Below are positions 12,895 to 26,061 of a DNA stretch of 64,000 nucleotides, piece by piece. The notes beneath the pieces are model-generated. The model ran no database searches. It had not been told where the DNA came from and saw only the letters and a program-made list of their open reading frames with translations. Numbering within the stretch: position 1 is the stretch's first letter; every line of letters begins with the position of its first letter. Origin of the DNA: Tetrahymena thermophila SB210 (taxonomy: Eukaryota; Ciliophora; Oligohymenophorea; Hymenostomatida; Tetrahymenidae); the NCBI RefSeq assembly GCF_000189635.1, contig NW_002476271.1:145628-209627 (forward strand). Reading direction: 5' to 3'. A program made the translations under genes and the position numbers.

Positions 12895-15800
12895 TCAGTT
12901 AAAGAAAAATTTTGTGTATTTAGAGCGTCTTTATAGTGTTTCGCTTATACTTGGCAGTCTAAGTGCTATTTAATTTTTGATTGAAATATCTTATTTTTTT
13001 GTTAGACTATGTTATGGTAGTTTTATATCTTAAGATGAGCTACTTTTATCAACTTTATTTGTGTTTTACTATACTTGATCCTGCTAGTTTTATTTGCTTT
13101 AGTTAATTTATTCTTATTCGTACTTTACAAATTTAGGAGGAGATTATAATTGATCGTTAGAATTTTAAGTTGCAGATTCCTGAATAAGGATTTTCTTTTC
13201 AAGAGAATTATTTAAGTTTGTAAGAGAGCTTTATTCAGTCATTTGCTAGAAAGTATGCTTTATCTTATTCAAATTGGCTACCTTCTAACTTTTAAGTAAC
13301 AGCTCATAAAAGTAATCTTTAGGTAGAGGATTATTGGATTCCTTTAATTATGTTCTAAAATACCCTACATCATCTCCTATAGGCTTCTTTTCGTATAAAA
13401 GTTGACCTCTCAGATTAATGAGAGATAGTTTTTTATTAACTAAATTAAAATTTGATATCGGTGATTGAATTTATTTTAGTAAGCTGTTTGAAGCTTTTTC
13501 GTTTCCAGCACTCCTTTCTTTAGTTTTCTCTAGAGAATTGTATTTTATTCTTTAGTTGCCTAAAGATTAAATGTTTTTTGGTAATCTGAATTGATACTCC
13601 TATTAAATTTTTTCATGTATTTATTATTATTTTTAATCGGCTGTATTTTTCAATTTATTATTTGGGAGAGTAGCCTTTGACTTCTAGAAAATATTGTTTA
13701 AAATTCCATCATCTAGTTCTAGTTTATTTGTGAGGTTTAGAAGAGTCTTGTCTGCCGAGTTCAGTTGAAATGAGGACTTCTTTTATTTTTAAATTATATC
13801 TTTTGACGAATAATTCTTCATATCATTAGTCTGATGAGGAGAAGAAATCATACTAATTTGATTTGAAGGATTTACAGAAATTATTTGATTATTCTTTAAA
13901 ATGCTATCTTATGAAGGTAAATCTATTTGACCATCTAAAAGCTAACTTAAGTAAGGCAGGTTGTTTTGGTAAGACTAAATTCTTTATTAAATATCTTCTG
14001 ATTTCTAATTCGAAGACATATTTTTGAGTATATCTTAGTTATTACTGATGTTATTATTTAAGTTACCTATTTAGTTTGAAGTTTTCAAAGTATGTATGTT
14101 AGATTCTGTGCTTGGCTGAAGCAACTAATTAATTGATTGGTATCTTTCGTTATCTAAAATCGATAAGTTATTTTAATTATGTTCATTGGTCTTATTTAAG
14201 ATAAATTATGATATCAAGCTATGGTCTTGTGAAAATATTTAGTTGTTTGGATTACCTTAATTCAAAGAATCCTAAACATAATATTTTTCAATTGAATTCT
14301 AATGACTGTCATATCCCTCGTTTATAGAAGATTTATTTATTGAGCTTTATTCCTAACTTAATTTTTTTGTTCTCTTTGAATTTTTTATTTTTTTCACTTC
14401 AATTTTCTTGCTATTAATGTAAATAAATTTAGTAGGTTCTCTCTGCTATTTTTTTTAAAGGTATTTCTTTTCTAGCTGCTTTATATCAACCACCTTATCA
14501 CTAGCATCTTGATTATATGATTATGGCTTATCTGAGTTTTAAGTTATACTTTCATTCAAATTGTCATCAGCATTTTTCTTAGAGTTATCATCGTTCAGTA
14601 TATTCATTATTAAAAATTAAGATTTACCAGTTTTTTTTCTATCAGTGCTGATTTCTAAAGACGATTGCAAATCTTCTTTCTATTCATTTTCTTAAGCTAT
14701 GCTGAGTTCTTTTTACTGCTAAAATATAGAAGGAAGCGCTTAAAGCTGTTTATAATTGCTTTATTATAAATTCTTATTTTTAATACTTCTGCTAGATTTG
14801 CTCTAGTAAGAAGCAGAGACACTAGGATCCTCGATTAATTTGATAGAAGAAGGTTTTCTATTTTTTATTTCTATAAATTATGAGCTGTTTATCTATTACA
14901 AAGTAGGAATTTATGCTAAACTAGAAACTGCATTAATTTAATTAATTTCAAAAAACAAATGATTTAAAAGCTCTTATGACTTAGCATAGCTAAATTAACA
15001 CATGCATATTTGTTCATTATAAAACTGATAAAGTTTTTTTGACTATTTCGAAATCTGAACTAATTTTTCTACATCTTTTGGTTATAATTCATCATGTTTT
15101 TTCTCTCTTAAATCTTTTAATTTCAAATGTTACACTAATCTTTGTTCCCAAATTTCAGCCTTCATCTATTTTTTAATAAATTAAAATTGAATAATCTAAA
15201 ATTATTTTTGTTTTAACATTATCAAAATGGAATATAACTTATACTGTATGTTTTCCCTTATTAATACTTTGCTATGATAAAATTTAAATATTTTTATGCC
15301 TTTTAATTAAATAATTTTATTCTAATTTATCAGCTAATTGCATATTTTGATATTACGAAAATACAATTAATATTTTAACATCACATTTAAAAAGCTATAT
15401 TTTCTGTAATTATTCGTATAAAAATAAATTGGTTACCTTCTAAGAATATAATTTATTCAAATGCGTTTATATAGAGAATTAGTTATTTGAAATAAGCTGT
15501 TTGAACAGATCAATATGATATTATTGAATTTTTCCGATGTAAAACTCTTTGATATCAGAACTGGTTATGCATTTAGTGTATGCCTTGCTCATGTTTTCTA
15601 TAATTTCATTATATATAACCTATAGTTACTCTTAGTTATGCTAAACTTCACTGTATATCAATAACAGTTTACTTAAAATTTATTGGATTTTAAATAAAAT
15701 ATTTCCAATGATCTACAACCTTAATTGTTACTACTTGTTCAGACTTTAAGGATCAGTTAAAAATTCAGAAATCCATCCTTAAATATTTTCTCTGATAAGC

Positions 15801-17649
15801 TTTTAATACAATTCTGCTTAATATTCTTGAGTTTTATTTGAGTATCTAACAATTTCTGGATTTGTTGTTATTGATCTGCTAATATTCAAATACCTTACCA
15901 TAGCTTCTGTGTCTTGTTACTAATTAATTATTAATATTTTTTAAATTTTCTACAAAATATATTCATATTTAAATGGAATAAATAAATTAAATAAATACTT
16001 ACATAATTTTGCAAGGGATTAGCACACCCTATTAAATATGTTTAGGAATTTCCTCCTATGCACTCCCTTAAATACTCAATTAACTTATTATCTTTCAATG
16101 GAATTGAATTAGATTTTCTAGTTTTTAAGTTAATTTCGCTTATTACCCTTAAGCAGTTATTGAGAGGAGCTAAAACTGATTTATGAGAGCCTTCCTCTGA
16201 TTTAAAAATTATAATTTGATATTTATAATAAAACATCCAAAATATTATTTTACTTATTGCATCAGCGAAGGTTTCTTTCTCAAATTTTACAAATTTAAGT
16301 GATGAAATAATTTTCTTTTTATCAATATCTTTTTGATCTTCTTATATACATTTAATCTCAAAGATAATATTATTATTTTTCAATAAATCTTTAGCTTTAT
16401 CAGTACTTTATTCATATTTTTACAAGTTCAGCTAAGCTATTCTTAATTAATAATTAAAGAATTTAATAATTCATCATTAATTAAATATAAAATTAAAAAT
16501 GTAGTATTTATCGTTCAAAAAGCTTTTTTTTTCATTGGTTGAAAATAAAAGTGTTATTCATTCATTTTTTATGAAAACAGCATTTTAATTAAAAAATTAA
16601 TTTTAAATTACTTAATTATTCTCAATCCTTGAAGAAGCGTTTTGATTTCGACCTCATACAAGCCTGCTATATATAACTATTTTTAAGAATCTTCATGTAT
16701 ATCCAGTGGATATCCATGGCCGATAATGCAATCATAAAACTTATCATTTTAGTAACTACAAATGCTTATTTTAATTTGTGTTTTTATTCCTTTCTCTTCA
16801 AACTCGTTTCTATGGTATAAAGTCTCTTTTAGAAGCAGTATGATTAACCCTGGATCTCTTAAATTTCCAATTGCCCTTTGAAATAAAAAGAGGTAAATAT
16901 AAAATTCTTACTTCTTTTTACTTATTCATTCATTAAAATATATTAAGATATATTCATTTTAATTAGCAAAAAGAAAGAAAGAAATCAAGTAGCATCACTT
17001 AATGTTACATTTTACTAAAATTTTACAATATTTGTTTGAATTTTAAGATTTAACATACTTTGTTGAACTTCTACTAATCAATAAATACGTTTTTTCATTA
17101 ACAAAAATAAAAATCTTACAGATGCGTTTTGCCTGAATCTCCTCCACCATATAGTATGATAGATTAATTATATCCACTAAAGAGATTTATGACAGGTTGT
17201 TGGAGGAACTTTACAGCCATAATCTCACTATTTTCATTTTCTCCAAAAACCCAATCGAAAGTTTGTATTTTATCTTTCTGTAGATTATTAATATCTCTTG
17301 AAGCCTAAGGTAAAAGTTACAAATTATATGAGTTAGATTTAAGGTTTTTATATAATTCTAAATTTAATACATGTGTTTGTCCATTAATTTTAGTTTTATC
17401 TGGTTTGTTTCTTAGGAGTATAGTTTTAGGGTCTAGATTTTCTATAGATAAATAGGAGCTTTTTAGTTTCATTTCATATGGAACCATTTTTATTTTGATT
17501 GCAATTTTATAATTTGCAGAGCCTTAATAGTATTTTTTAATCGAAATTTGTGTTTTATCTTATATTGAGGCATCTTCTTAATCTTAATCTGTCATTTTTC
17601 TCATCTTAATTTCTCTCTTACTTGAGTAAGAACTCCCGTATCTACTCAT
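12895..17649 (-). CDS. Divergent kinesin-like protein
   Basis: Five exons: 17649-17120, 16875-16612, 16441-16003, 15949-15437 and 15195-12895; about 1348 aa. Phases 2, 2, 0, 0 all close. The N-terminal ~415 residues are a kinesin motor: IQTFDWVFGENENSE (strand before the P-loop), then GYNQSIILYGGGDSGKTH at ~160-176, matching GxxxxGKT. The helix-4/5 region reads LAPLNNCLRVI, then DNKLIEYLRECIGGNSQT, which matches the common GGNSxT motif. Switch II, normally DLAGSE, is replaced by a divergent KFVKFEKETF stretch, and switch I (NxxSSRSH) is not evident, so ATPase activity may be lost or altered. The remaining ~930 residues are Q/N/S-rich with charged helical stretches. The exon-5 acceptor could alternatively lie 30 nt downstream. 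It probably acts on microtubules; cargo and subfamily cannot be assigned. Confidence 0.8.
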
Positions 17650-18699
17650 TTTATCTGAACTCGTGTTTAAAACAGATTCTCTATCTTTAAATCATAATTT
17701 TTATGTCAAAATAAAATCTATTGTAGAAAAAATATTTACCCAAACTATTTCTAAGAGAGCCTTTCTAATGCTAAAGTGTTAGTTTCTTAGCTAAATATTT
17801 TTCGTGAGTAAATATTAAGTTGGAATTGAAATATTATTTTACTCAAGCTTCTTTGAAAAGGAGTTGACTACTCTCTTTTTAGGATAAAAGGAGATTCATC
17901 ATGGTGTGATCCCCTTTTAGATACTAAAATAAAAGGATTATAAAAAAAATCAGCTAGGTAGCTTGTAATTAATTGTACGTTCTAATTAGGAATCTTATTA
18001 AATCAGTTTCTACGACATCTCGTTCAGAAATCTGTTTAAACTATGTTAAATAAATTAGCTATTTTATTTATATATATTATTAATTGTTAAAATTGATAGC
18101 TGTTTTTAATAAATAACAAAGCAAATAAGATCAACCAGAAATAAATATTAAATATAATAACATAAATTTCAATTGCTATGTATAGTTAAATAAATTACAC
18201 AAAATTCTTGCAAAACTTAATTATTTCAAATTAATACAATAATTTATTTATTTATTACTGATTTCCATCATATTTTCATAAAATGTTTAATTTTGATTCA
18301 GCACATGCATTTAAAATATCAATTTGAGTTTTATCCAGCAAAAGGTAATTTGTAAAACTTATTGCTTATATTTTTAATGGCTGATAGAATAAATATTCAA
18401 CCTTCAATAAATAAATGATGTTTTTCAACGAATATTTAAAGCTAGCTAAAAATTAGTTAGTGCTGGTAAAAGATTTCAACAAAAATATTAAACAATTATC
18501 AAATAAATTAAAAGTTTTCAAAAATAATTAAATTTAAGAAAGAAATCGTTTAATTTTTGGCTACTAAAAAAAATTTGCTTTGAAATTAATTATTACACTG
18601 CCCTATCTATATACAAATAATTGTTTGTGATTTATTTGTATATTTACTAATTAGGTTTATAAATTCTATTTCTACAATCTAAGACTAAAAGAAAGACAA
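17650..18699. other. Divergent intergenic region between kinesin and TTLL genes
   Basis: About 1 kb that should contain both promoters, since the two genes point away from each other. A slightly GC-richer patch near 17865-17935 contains GGATAAAAGGAG and CATCATGGTGTGATCCCC. No open frame with coding character and no clear core promoter motif was identified. Confidence 0.45.
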
Positions 18700-21600
18700 A
18701 TGAATTCAAATCTTACAATTACTAATGGGTAAATTTGCTCCCCTAATCTCACAGGCAACGAACTTATATTCATTAAAAGACCAATAATTATCAAAAAGCC
18801 TACCAATACCAATAATAATTATAACAATATTTAATGTTAAACTAACACTAATGCTAATAATGCTATTCAAAATAGGAGCATGATAAACACTTCAAATATT
18901 GAACAAAACTATGGATAATCTGCACAAGATAATTTACTAACACCTTAATAAAAACAAGCAAATTAATTTTTAACTGATTAAAATAAATCGAAGCACGCTA
19001 AATACCCAAGAGAGTCTAGTCTTCATTCTTCAGGCTAATAGCGAAAGTCATTTGTTATGGTAACTGAAAAAATTTCAGTAAATTAATACAAATTTTCATA
19101 GATAGTTTTTATTCAATTTTGAAATAAATAATTAACAGGGAGTAGAAAATAAAGAAATGCTGAATGGAGAATCTCAACTGTAATATTCTCAGGTCTATAA
19201 TGTTCAAGCTCATAAAAATATTTAGAAATAGATCATTTCTCAAAGATATTTAATTAATAATGTTACGCTCAGCAATAATGTTTTGGACGCTAATTTATTA
19301 ATCAAGCGACCTCCTTCTGCGAGTTTAAATTAAAAAAATAAACACTAAATTACTGTGTTTTAATAGCAGCAGCTATCGTTTTTAAGCAGCTAACAGTAGA
19401 ATTTATCTAATGGACTTAATAAAAAACTAACTATAAACAATATTTAATCAGCATCAGGGCATTAAAGTTAGAATTAAAAGGGGAATTAAATATCATACAA
19501 GTAAAAATAAAAAATTAGTAATTTCTTATTAATACTGTTGTTTCTTTTTAATAAAAAAATATTTACAGATTTAACAAATTTTTAACACTAAAATTATGTT
19601 TTTACAAAAAAGCTAACGACAACTTTAGAAAAGATAAAAATGAAAATAATTTTAACAAAAAAGAAGATATCCCATCATATTTTATGGATAACTATAATGA
19701 TGTTAGGCAAGTAGTGTTTTACAAAGACAACAACCCAAGCTACACTTAGAGGCTATTGAAAGAAAAGAACGAATAACAGATAGTAGTAAGTTCAAAAACA
19801 CAAGATGCATATTAGAGTTCAAGAAATTAAAATAAATATCTCAGCAATTCGACTCTTAGAAAAAAAGACCCTAACCTTCTTAGGGAATCTGATGAATTCT
19901 AAATGTAAAAAAATTTCCAAGTAAATTATTAGTCAATTGAAAAACCTTCGATTCTGAACAAAACGCAATTAACAAATTCTTATTTCATTGATTCATCAGT
20001 TATTAAATCACCTTTAATGAGTTCATAGAAGAGTAAACAAAACTTAACTACCAGTTCAAAACAAATTAAAACATATTAACTTGACAAGCTAATGACTAAT
20101 ACAAATCATAAAAACTAATTCTAACAAAATAGCTTATCTCCTTATCTCTAACCTAATAATATTGTCAAGAATTACGAGACTAACCAAAAGAATTCTAATT
20201 CAAATTCTCCTAAAAATTCTAACCGTCTGAGGTATTTAGATGATTCTAATGTCCATGATGAAAGAGACGATTAGAGTTTGTAATTATAAAATTCCTACAT
20301 AGAAATATTCTCCAGTGATCTTTCCAAATTTAAACAAATTGCTACTAAATTAGAACAGTCTTAGCACCCAATAAACGAATAAGAGCACTAAGAAAAATCA
20401 AGAAATTCATCAGATTCTCTTGATTCTTCAAGAAAAAATCAATAGAGAAAGCATGCTTTAGCGGTAAGCAACATGCAAATGAATAATGAATAGAAAAAAA
20501 ATTAATCAGCTTAAAATTAGAAGTAAAAATAATCTAAACAAAATAAAATTCATGAATTTTAAAAAGAAGCTAAAATTGTAATATAAGAACCACCTAATAA
20601 AGTTTTAAGTTAAAATTAAGAGCACAGAATCTCACAGTTAAGACATAAGCTGCTTGAAGCTAATGAAAAAGCATTGGCTAGAAAAATATTAGTAAAAAAA
20701 AGGTCAATTGCCAAACAAAAATCGACAAATCTATGCTCAGTAGATGACAAAAACTGCTCTGATTAAGAAGAGAATTAGCAAAAACTTGAATGTGAATAAC
20801 CTAAAAAAACTACAAAAAGTATAAATAAATAAAATAGAATCACTAAAAAAGGTTCTTTAAAGAAATAAGACTCAAATATTATCAGCAGCACATCTTAAGT
20901 AGAGTTATCTCATGTAAAATCTTTAAAAGTAGACAATGAAATTGAAGCTCCTCAGCAAAAGAGGAAATTTTCTGAAAATAGAGGAACCTCGTAAAAAAGA
21001 CCCCCACTACCTCTATCAACAAATACAAAAAAACAAAAAGAAGGATTTGAAGAAGAAGATGACGATTTTCCCTCTTTATCAAATCTCTCTGAAATAGAAA
21101 ATTAATACGACAATTTAGAATTTGAAGATTAAGAAGAAGATGAAAACCAAAACGACTAAGATTAAAATCAAGAAAAGACCATTTCAAATTCAATGCATTC
21201 TTCAAATAAAGATTAGGTTGGTTCTGCTACTGAATTAGCAGCTAAAAAACAAATTATAATAAACAAACCTTTGCCTGTTGTCACCTTATTAAAATCAGTT
21301 TACGAAGGAAGGTATTATTTAATTTACATGAATTTATCAAATTTCAAAACAATATTTTTTTATAGACCAAGCACTATTTTTTTCGAATATCCTGATTGCT
21401 GCTTTAAGAAAAGAGAATAAGGTAATCGTACGTATATTGCAAATCCGAAAGAAGTAAAGAAATGGAATTTGACATATAGAATGAATGACTGTAATCGTCC
21501 ATACTAATGTGTAACAAAGAGTTTTGAAGCAGGAGGATTTGTAGAAACATTATCAAATACATAATGGAATGGGTATTGGGCAAGCAACAGAATCAGCTTC

Positions 21601-23076
21601 ATTAAAAAACTAAATAGCTTTTAGAAAACGAATCACTTTGCAGGATGCTGGAATTTAGGAAGAAAAGATTAGCTTTGGATGAGAGTTTCAAAATAAAAGA
21701 GAAAATTCAATGAGGACTATGATTTTATACCAAGGACTATGCTGCTTGGTTAGGAGTGGGATAGATTTAACACGCTTTTAGAAGATAATCCTGAAACTCT
21801 ATGGATAGTCAAGCCAGTAGCTTCTTGTTGTGGCAAAGGAGTGCATGTTGTTCAAAAAAAATGCAATATTGCCAAGAGAAAACGTAAACACTATTTAGCT
21901 AGTGAATATATTTCAAATCCTCATTTGATAAATGATACTAAATATGATTTAAGAATATATGTCTTGGTGACTTCTTATGATCCGCTTCGTATTTATATGT
22001 TTGAAGATGGTTTAGTGAGATTTGCCACAGAAAAATATAATTTAACTTAGAATGGACATTAAAGATAAAGATTTATGCATTTAACTAATTATAGTGTGAA
22101 TAAAAAGAGCGAAAATTTTGTTAAAAATAATGATGTGAACGACTCTGGTTAGGGTTCTAAATGGTCTCTAAAATCTTGGAAGGAATATCTTATTTAAACA
22201 ATAGGATTAGAAGCTAAAGAGTAGTTGCTAAAAAAAATGGAAGATGTAATAATTAAAACATGTATCGCAGTAGAACCTTATATGAATGATAGTTCGAGCA
22301 AGACAGCTTAACACAGAAATAATTGCTTCGAATTATATGGTTTTGACATTTTAATAGACAATACTCTAAAGCCTTGGCTTTTGGAAGTTAATGTATGTCC
22401 ATCACTTAGTAGTTCCTCACCATTAGATAGAAAAATTAAGACAAGTCTTATAAGCGATATTTTCAATACATTAGGCTTTATACCTTATGATAAAAAGAAG
22501 CTCTCTCAGGAAAAAAAATTTAGCAACAGAAATTAAAAAAAAAAGAAAACGAGATATTCTGTAAATATGAATAAAGTAATAAAAGAAGAATAAGAATAGG
22601 ATAATGTCAACGAGTTATTGTCGCCAAGAATTTTATCTAATTTAAATACTACTAACACAAACATTTAATAAAATGTTTAAAATAGTCTGACTATTTCTAC
22701 CTCTGCAGTCAGCAATCAGACAACAATAACAAGCGGGTTTAATTTTAACGCATCTGCATCATAAACAAACATTAATATTGAAGATAAAAAGAACTTCTCT
22801 AAAAATATAAAAGACATTGTTGATTTGAATGAAAACAATTGTTTCTAAAAGTTATCTTATGATGACTGGGAAATTCTTTTTGAAAGTGATGAAGAAAAGT
22901 ACAGGTGTGGCGAATTTAAAAGAATATTTCCTTCAAGTGATCTTAATTTGGTTGATTACTATAGCTAATTTTTTTTATTCCCTAGATATAATAATATTAT
23001 GCTTTGGAATTATCTCAAATGCAGTATCAACATGCTGGAATATGTATGTCCAAAATCTACTACTATAAAGTGTTGA
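18700..23076 (+). CDS. Tubulin-tyrosine-ligase-like protein (TTLL glutamylase type)
   Basis: Four exons: 18700-19077, 19139-19500, 19569-21311 and 21366-23076. Introns are 54-68 nt, phases 0, 2, 2; 1397 aa. TTLL enzymes ligate glutamate, glycine or tyrosine to tubulin tails in cilia and cortical microtubules. The first ~820 residues are a Q/N/S-rich, partly acidic extension with no recognised domain. The ATP-grasp/TTL core runs from ~828 to ~1200: [63 protein letters not shown] and [20 protein letters not shown] followed by VNVCPSL. The [10 protein letters not shown] and GRKDxLW signatures resemble the TTLL4/5/6 polyglutamylase branch rather than TTL proper. The usual SxRGxGI phosphate loop is SCCGKGV here, lacking the arginine. 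A ~190-residue Q/N-rich C-terminal tail follows. Confidence 0.88.
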
Positions 23077-23670
23077 AATATAATTTATTATATACTTTCA
23101 AAAGCTAGAAAAAAAGAGATTATCATATATAAAAATACTTATATTTATTTAGAGTCTTTGGTTAAATTTATGAGTAAATTCAAAATTTATATATATTTAT
23201 TTTATATTAATTTACAATAAAAAAAGAATTTAAGATTTAAAAATTATTTAAAACTATTATTACAAACTTTTATCTATTTTGATTATTTAAAAAAAATTAA
23301 AAACTAATATTTAAACAAAATTTATACCAAAATAAGCAATGAAAATTTAAAAAAGATTTTTCTTCAACTTAAAATAATTCAAATACATAATAAAATAAGC
23401 ATTTCTTTTAATCTTAACTTTTTTTTTGAATTAAATACCTTAAACATTATAACTTGTAAATTATAGAAAATATAATAAAAAATTCAGTGGTTTTAAAGTT
23501 AATTGTAATTAAAAAAATAATTTTTTTAAAATAAAATAATCTATGAATATGAAAAATTACTGAGATAGTAAATTAGTATTGAAATATAGAATATTAAATT
23601 TTATACTGATACAACCACTATCAATCAGACTTGATAACTTATCATAACTATTCTACTAAATAAATTATAT
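23077..23670. other. AT-rich spacer between convergent genes
   Basis: About 0.6 kb separating the TTLL stop from the stop of the minus-strand membrane protein. It holds the two 3' UTRs and nothing else recognisable. Confidence 0.5.
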
Positions 23671-25167
23671 TCATTCGTAAAAATCATAAAGAACTATGGC
23701 TGGATTTAGAGGTATATACTCCTTTTAATATTTATCATATATTATTTTTCTGAAAATTATTTATTTTATATGAGTTTAAATAAAATCTTTTTATAATTTG
23801 TAAAACCTATTTAAATGCATAATCATATCTTAATTTACGCTATTGGAGAAGATTATTTCAATGAAAGCATTATTATTAACTAAAATTTTAGAAAATTATA
23901 AGAAATCTTGAAAACTCATTTAATAATTAAATTTAATCTGTTAGATATTACAATTAATTGAATTAGCTTCTATAACTTCTTCGAATTCAGAAATATCTAT
24001 TCTACTTAAAAATTAAACTTTCTAATACTTTGTTGAATCTATAAATTGTCTATAACTCTCTTAATAATATCCAGGTCTAATAATTTGCACATTACTGAAA
24101 CAAGATAAAATAAGTTTTAGAGATATTGCTCCTTCATTTTTGGCCTTGATAAATCTCAAGTATTTAAATTTGTCTTTATTTTCTGTTAAAAGATAGGAAT
24201 CATTTATTTCATTTAATTCAAAATATTCTGGTCCATTGAAGATTGGAACTACAATATACTTTAAAAACAATTTTATCTAAAGAAACAAGTCTATCACAAT
24301 TAGTAATAAGTAGATCCAAAGATAATTACTAAACCCAAAAATATTTTTATAAGGTTATAAAGCTAAGAGATTAAAATAAATATATATTTTTTAAATAAGA
24401 TGAACAACTATTATTAGATTGCTATAATTAATTTAAGTTTATTCTTTCTATTTATATAATTCATCACTGATTTCTCTTTGGTCTATTGATATATGACTTA
24501 TTACTATTAAAGTAATACATATATAGTATTCTCTTATAATTCTACTGTAATTTTCTATTTTATTAAGGTATTTAATTTGAGCTATTATAACTTAAAGCAT
24601 GCTAAAAACTAAATAATAAATAAAAATATTTTAAATTTCAGAGATTTTAATACAGCAGATTATTATGAATAATAATCTAAACCAGTTTTAAAAGTAGTAA
24701 TTAGCCATTTTATCTCTAAACAAATAATCTTAAAAAACTCCTGGTTCAATGTACAAATTGTAAAGATCAGTCGTTTAAATTTCACATGTTGTCAAAATAC
24801 TAAAAAACAGAGGAAGAAGTATCTATAAAATTGTTTATAAATTTTATATATCAGGTAAATTAAGAACTAGGCTTATCTAAATCATAAGCATAAAGTAATT
24901 AATTATTGATTTTATATGAATAAGATCTTTGTGACTTATATTACCATAAATTAAATATCTTTTATTAATATTAAATATTGGCTCTTCTAATGAAAATATC
25001 AAACATAAAATAACTTTAGAACGATCGTTTTGCTTATATTTATTTACATTAAGTGAAAATATTATAATTGCTTTTCTTAAGAGGTAGACAATTAAAAAGC
25101 ACATAATTGGCTTAAATTAGCTTTCATTTAAGATTGACTTTTTATGAAAATTTATTTAATTATTCAT
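23671..25167 (-). CDS. Multi-pass membrane protein of unknown family, paralogue A
   Basis: Single uninterrupted frame of 498 aa under the ciliate code. I do not recognise the family. The first ~310 residues hold several hydrophobic helices (MCFLIVYLLRKAIIIF, INYFMLMIQISLVLNL, YLWIYLLLIVIDLFLQIKLF). They are followed by a soluble part that starts with FNGPEYFELNEINDSYLL and FKYLRFIKA, and ends NPAIVLYDFYE. It aligns end to end with the neighbouring frame at 26062-27561 (same length, same motif order: FxGPEY, then YLLxEN, then NPxxVxYDxY at the C-terminus), so the pair is a tandem duplication. The start was chosen because MNNQINFHKKS aligns with the paralogue's start. An in-frame extension upstream, with methionines near 25230-25270, is open and cannot be excluded. 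High A/T and strong hydrophobicity resemble surface or organelle membrane proteins; function is unknown. Confidence 0.72.
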
Positions 25168-26061
25168 ATTTAATAATTTTAAAAATATTTACATACTTCT
25201 ATTATATTATATAAATTCCATTGTTAAAGCATAGAACTTATTTTTAAGCTATAGTAAAATATCTTTTCCCTAAATGCTTTTGATCTTTGATAATCCATGT
25301 TTTTCATCGAATTAAATCTTTATATTATTCTGATATTATTTAAAAAAGTTAGTAATTATTCTTATTTTAATCAAAATTTTATTTTCTACTAATTATTCAA
25401 AATAATTAAATTATTAACAATATATTTCTGATAACTTATGATTGCTTAGAAATTTAAATCAATTATCTAAAAATATGCATGCCCATATGTATTTTAATTT
25501 TAAAAGTTTTTTATTTAGGTTGTAATGTATTAAATTAATAAAATATTTTTCTTTAATATGTTTTTTATCAATAGAAATACTGAAAGTAAGTTCTCATCAA
25601 TTAAGTAAGTTTAATTTTATCTAAAAATAATTTTTATTATATGTAAGATCGCCGATACCATATTTTTGAGAGTTTCTGATGATTACTTAAAAAAAAAATT
25701 CTACATACTAACTATTTATTTTAATAAAATATTATTTAACCTATCTAAAATTAAAAAGTCATTTTACTCTATATTTTCTATTTTGTTTTTAATATTACAC
25801 TATGTTTTTTGTCAAAATTATGATAAGTTAAAACCATAAAGTAGTTGATTACTACTATTATTTATAGAAGACCTTTGTAGGTTAAATTATAATGAATAGA
25901 AGATTGATTTTTATGTGAATATTAATTTTTTAAAGATATTTTAAATAAAGTACATGAAAAATTATTTTTTGTAATTAGAATTCTTATATTTTAAGTTGTC
26001 AAAAATTTTATTTAAAAGAAGTTCTTAATAAAATGAATTTTAATAAGAATAAAATTTTTTT
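25168..26061. other. Spacer between membrane paralogues, with coding-like frames
   Basis: About 0.9 kb. The minus strand is open in frame with paralogue A for ~100 codons above its chosen start and includes KIKSIQGKDILLQLKNKFY, which looks coding. TACTAAC branch-like sites and AG acceptors also occur (near 25336-25365). This could be an N-terminal extension, an upstream exon or decayed sequence. Paralogue B has no matching extension. Confidence 0.4.
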
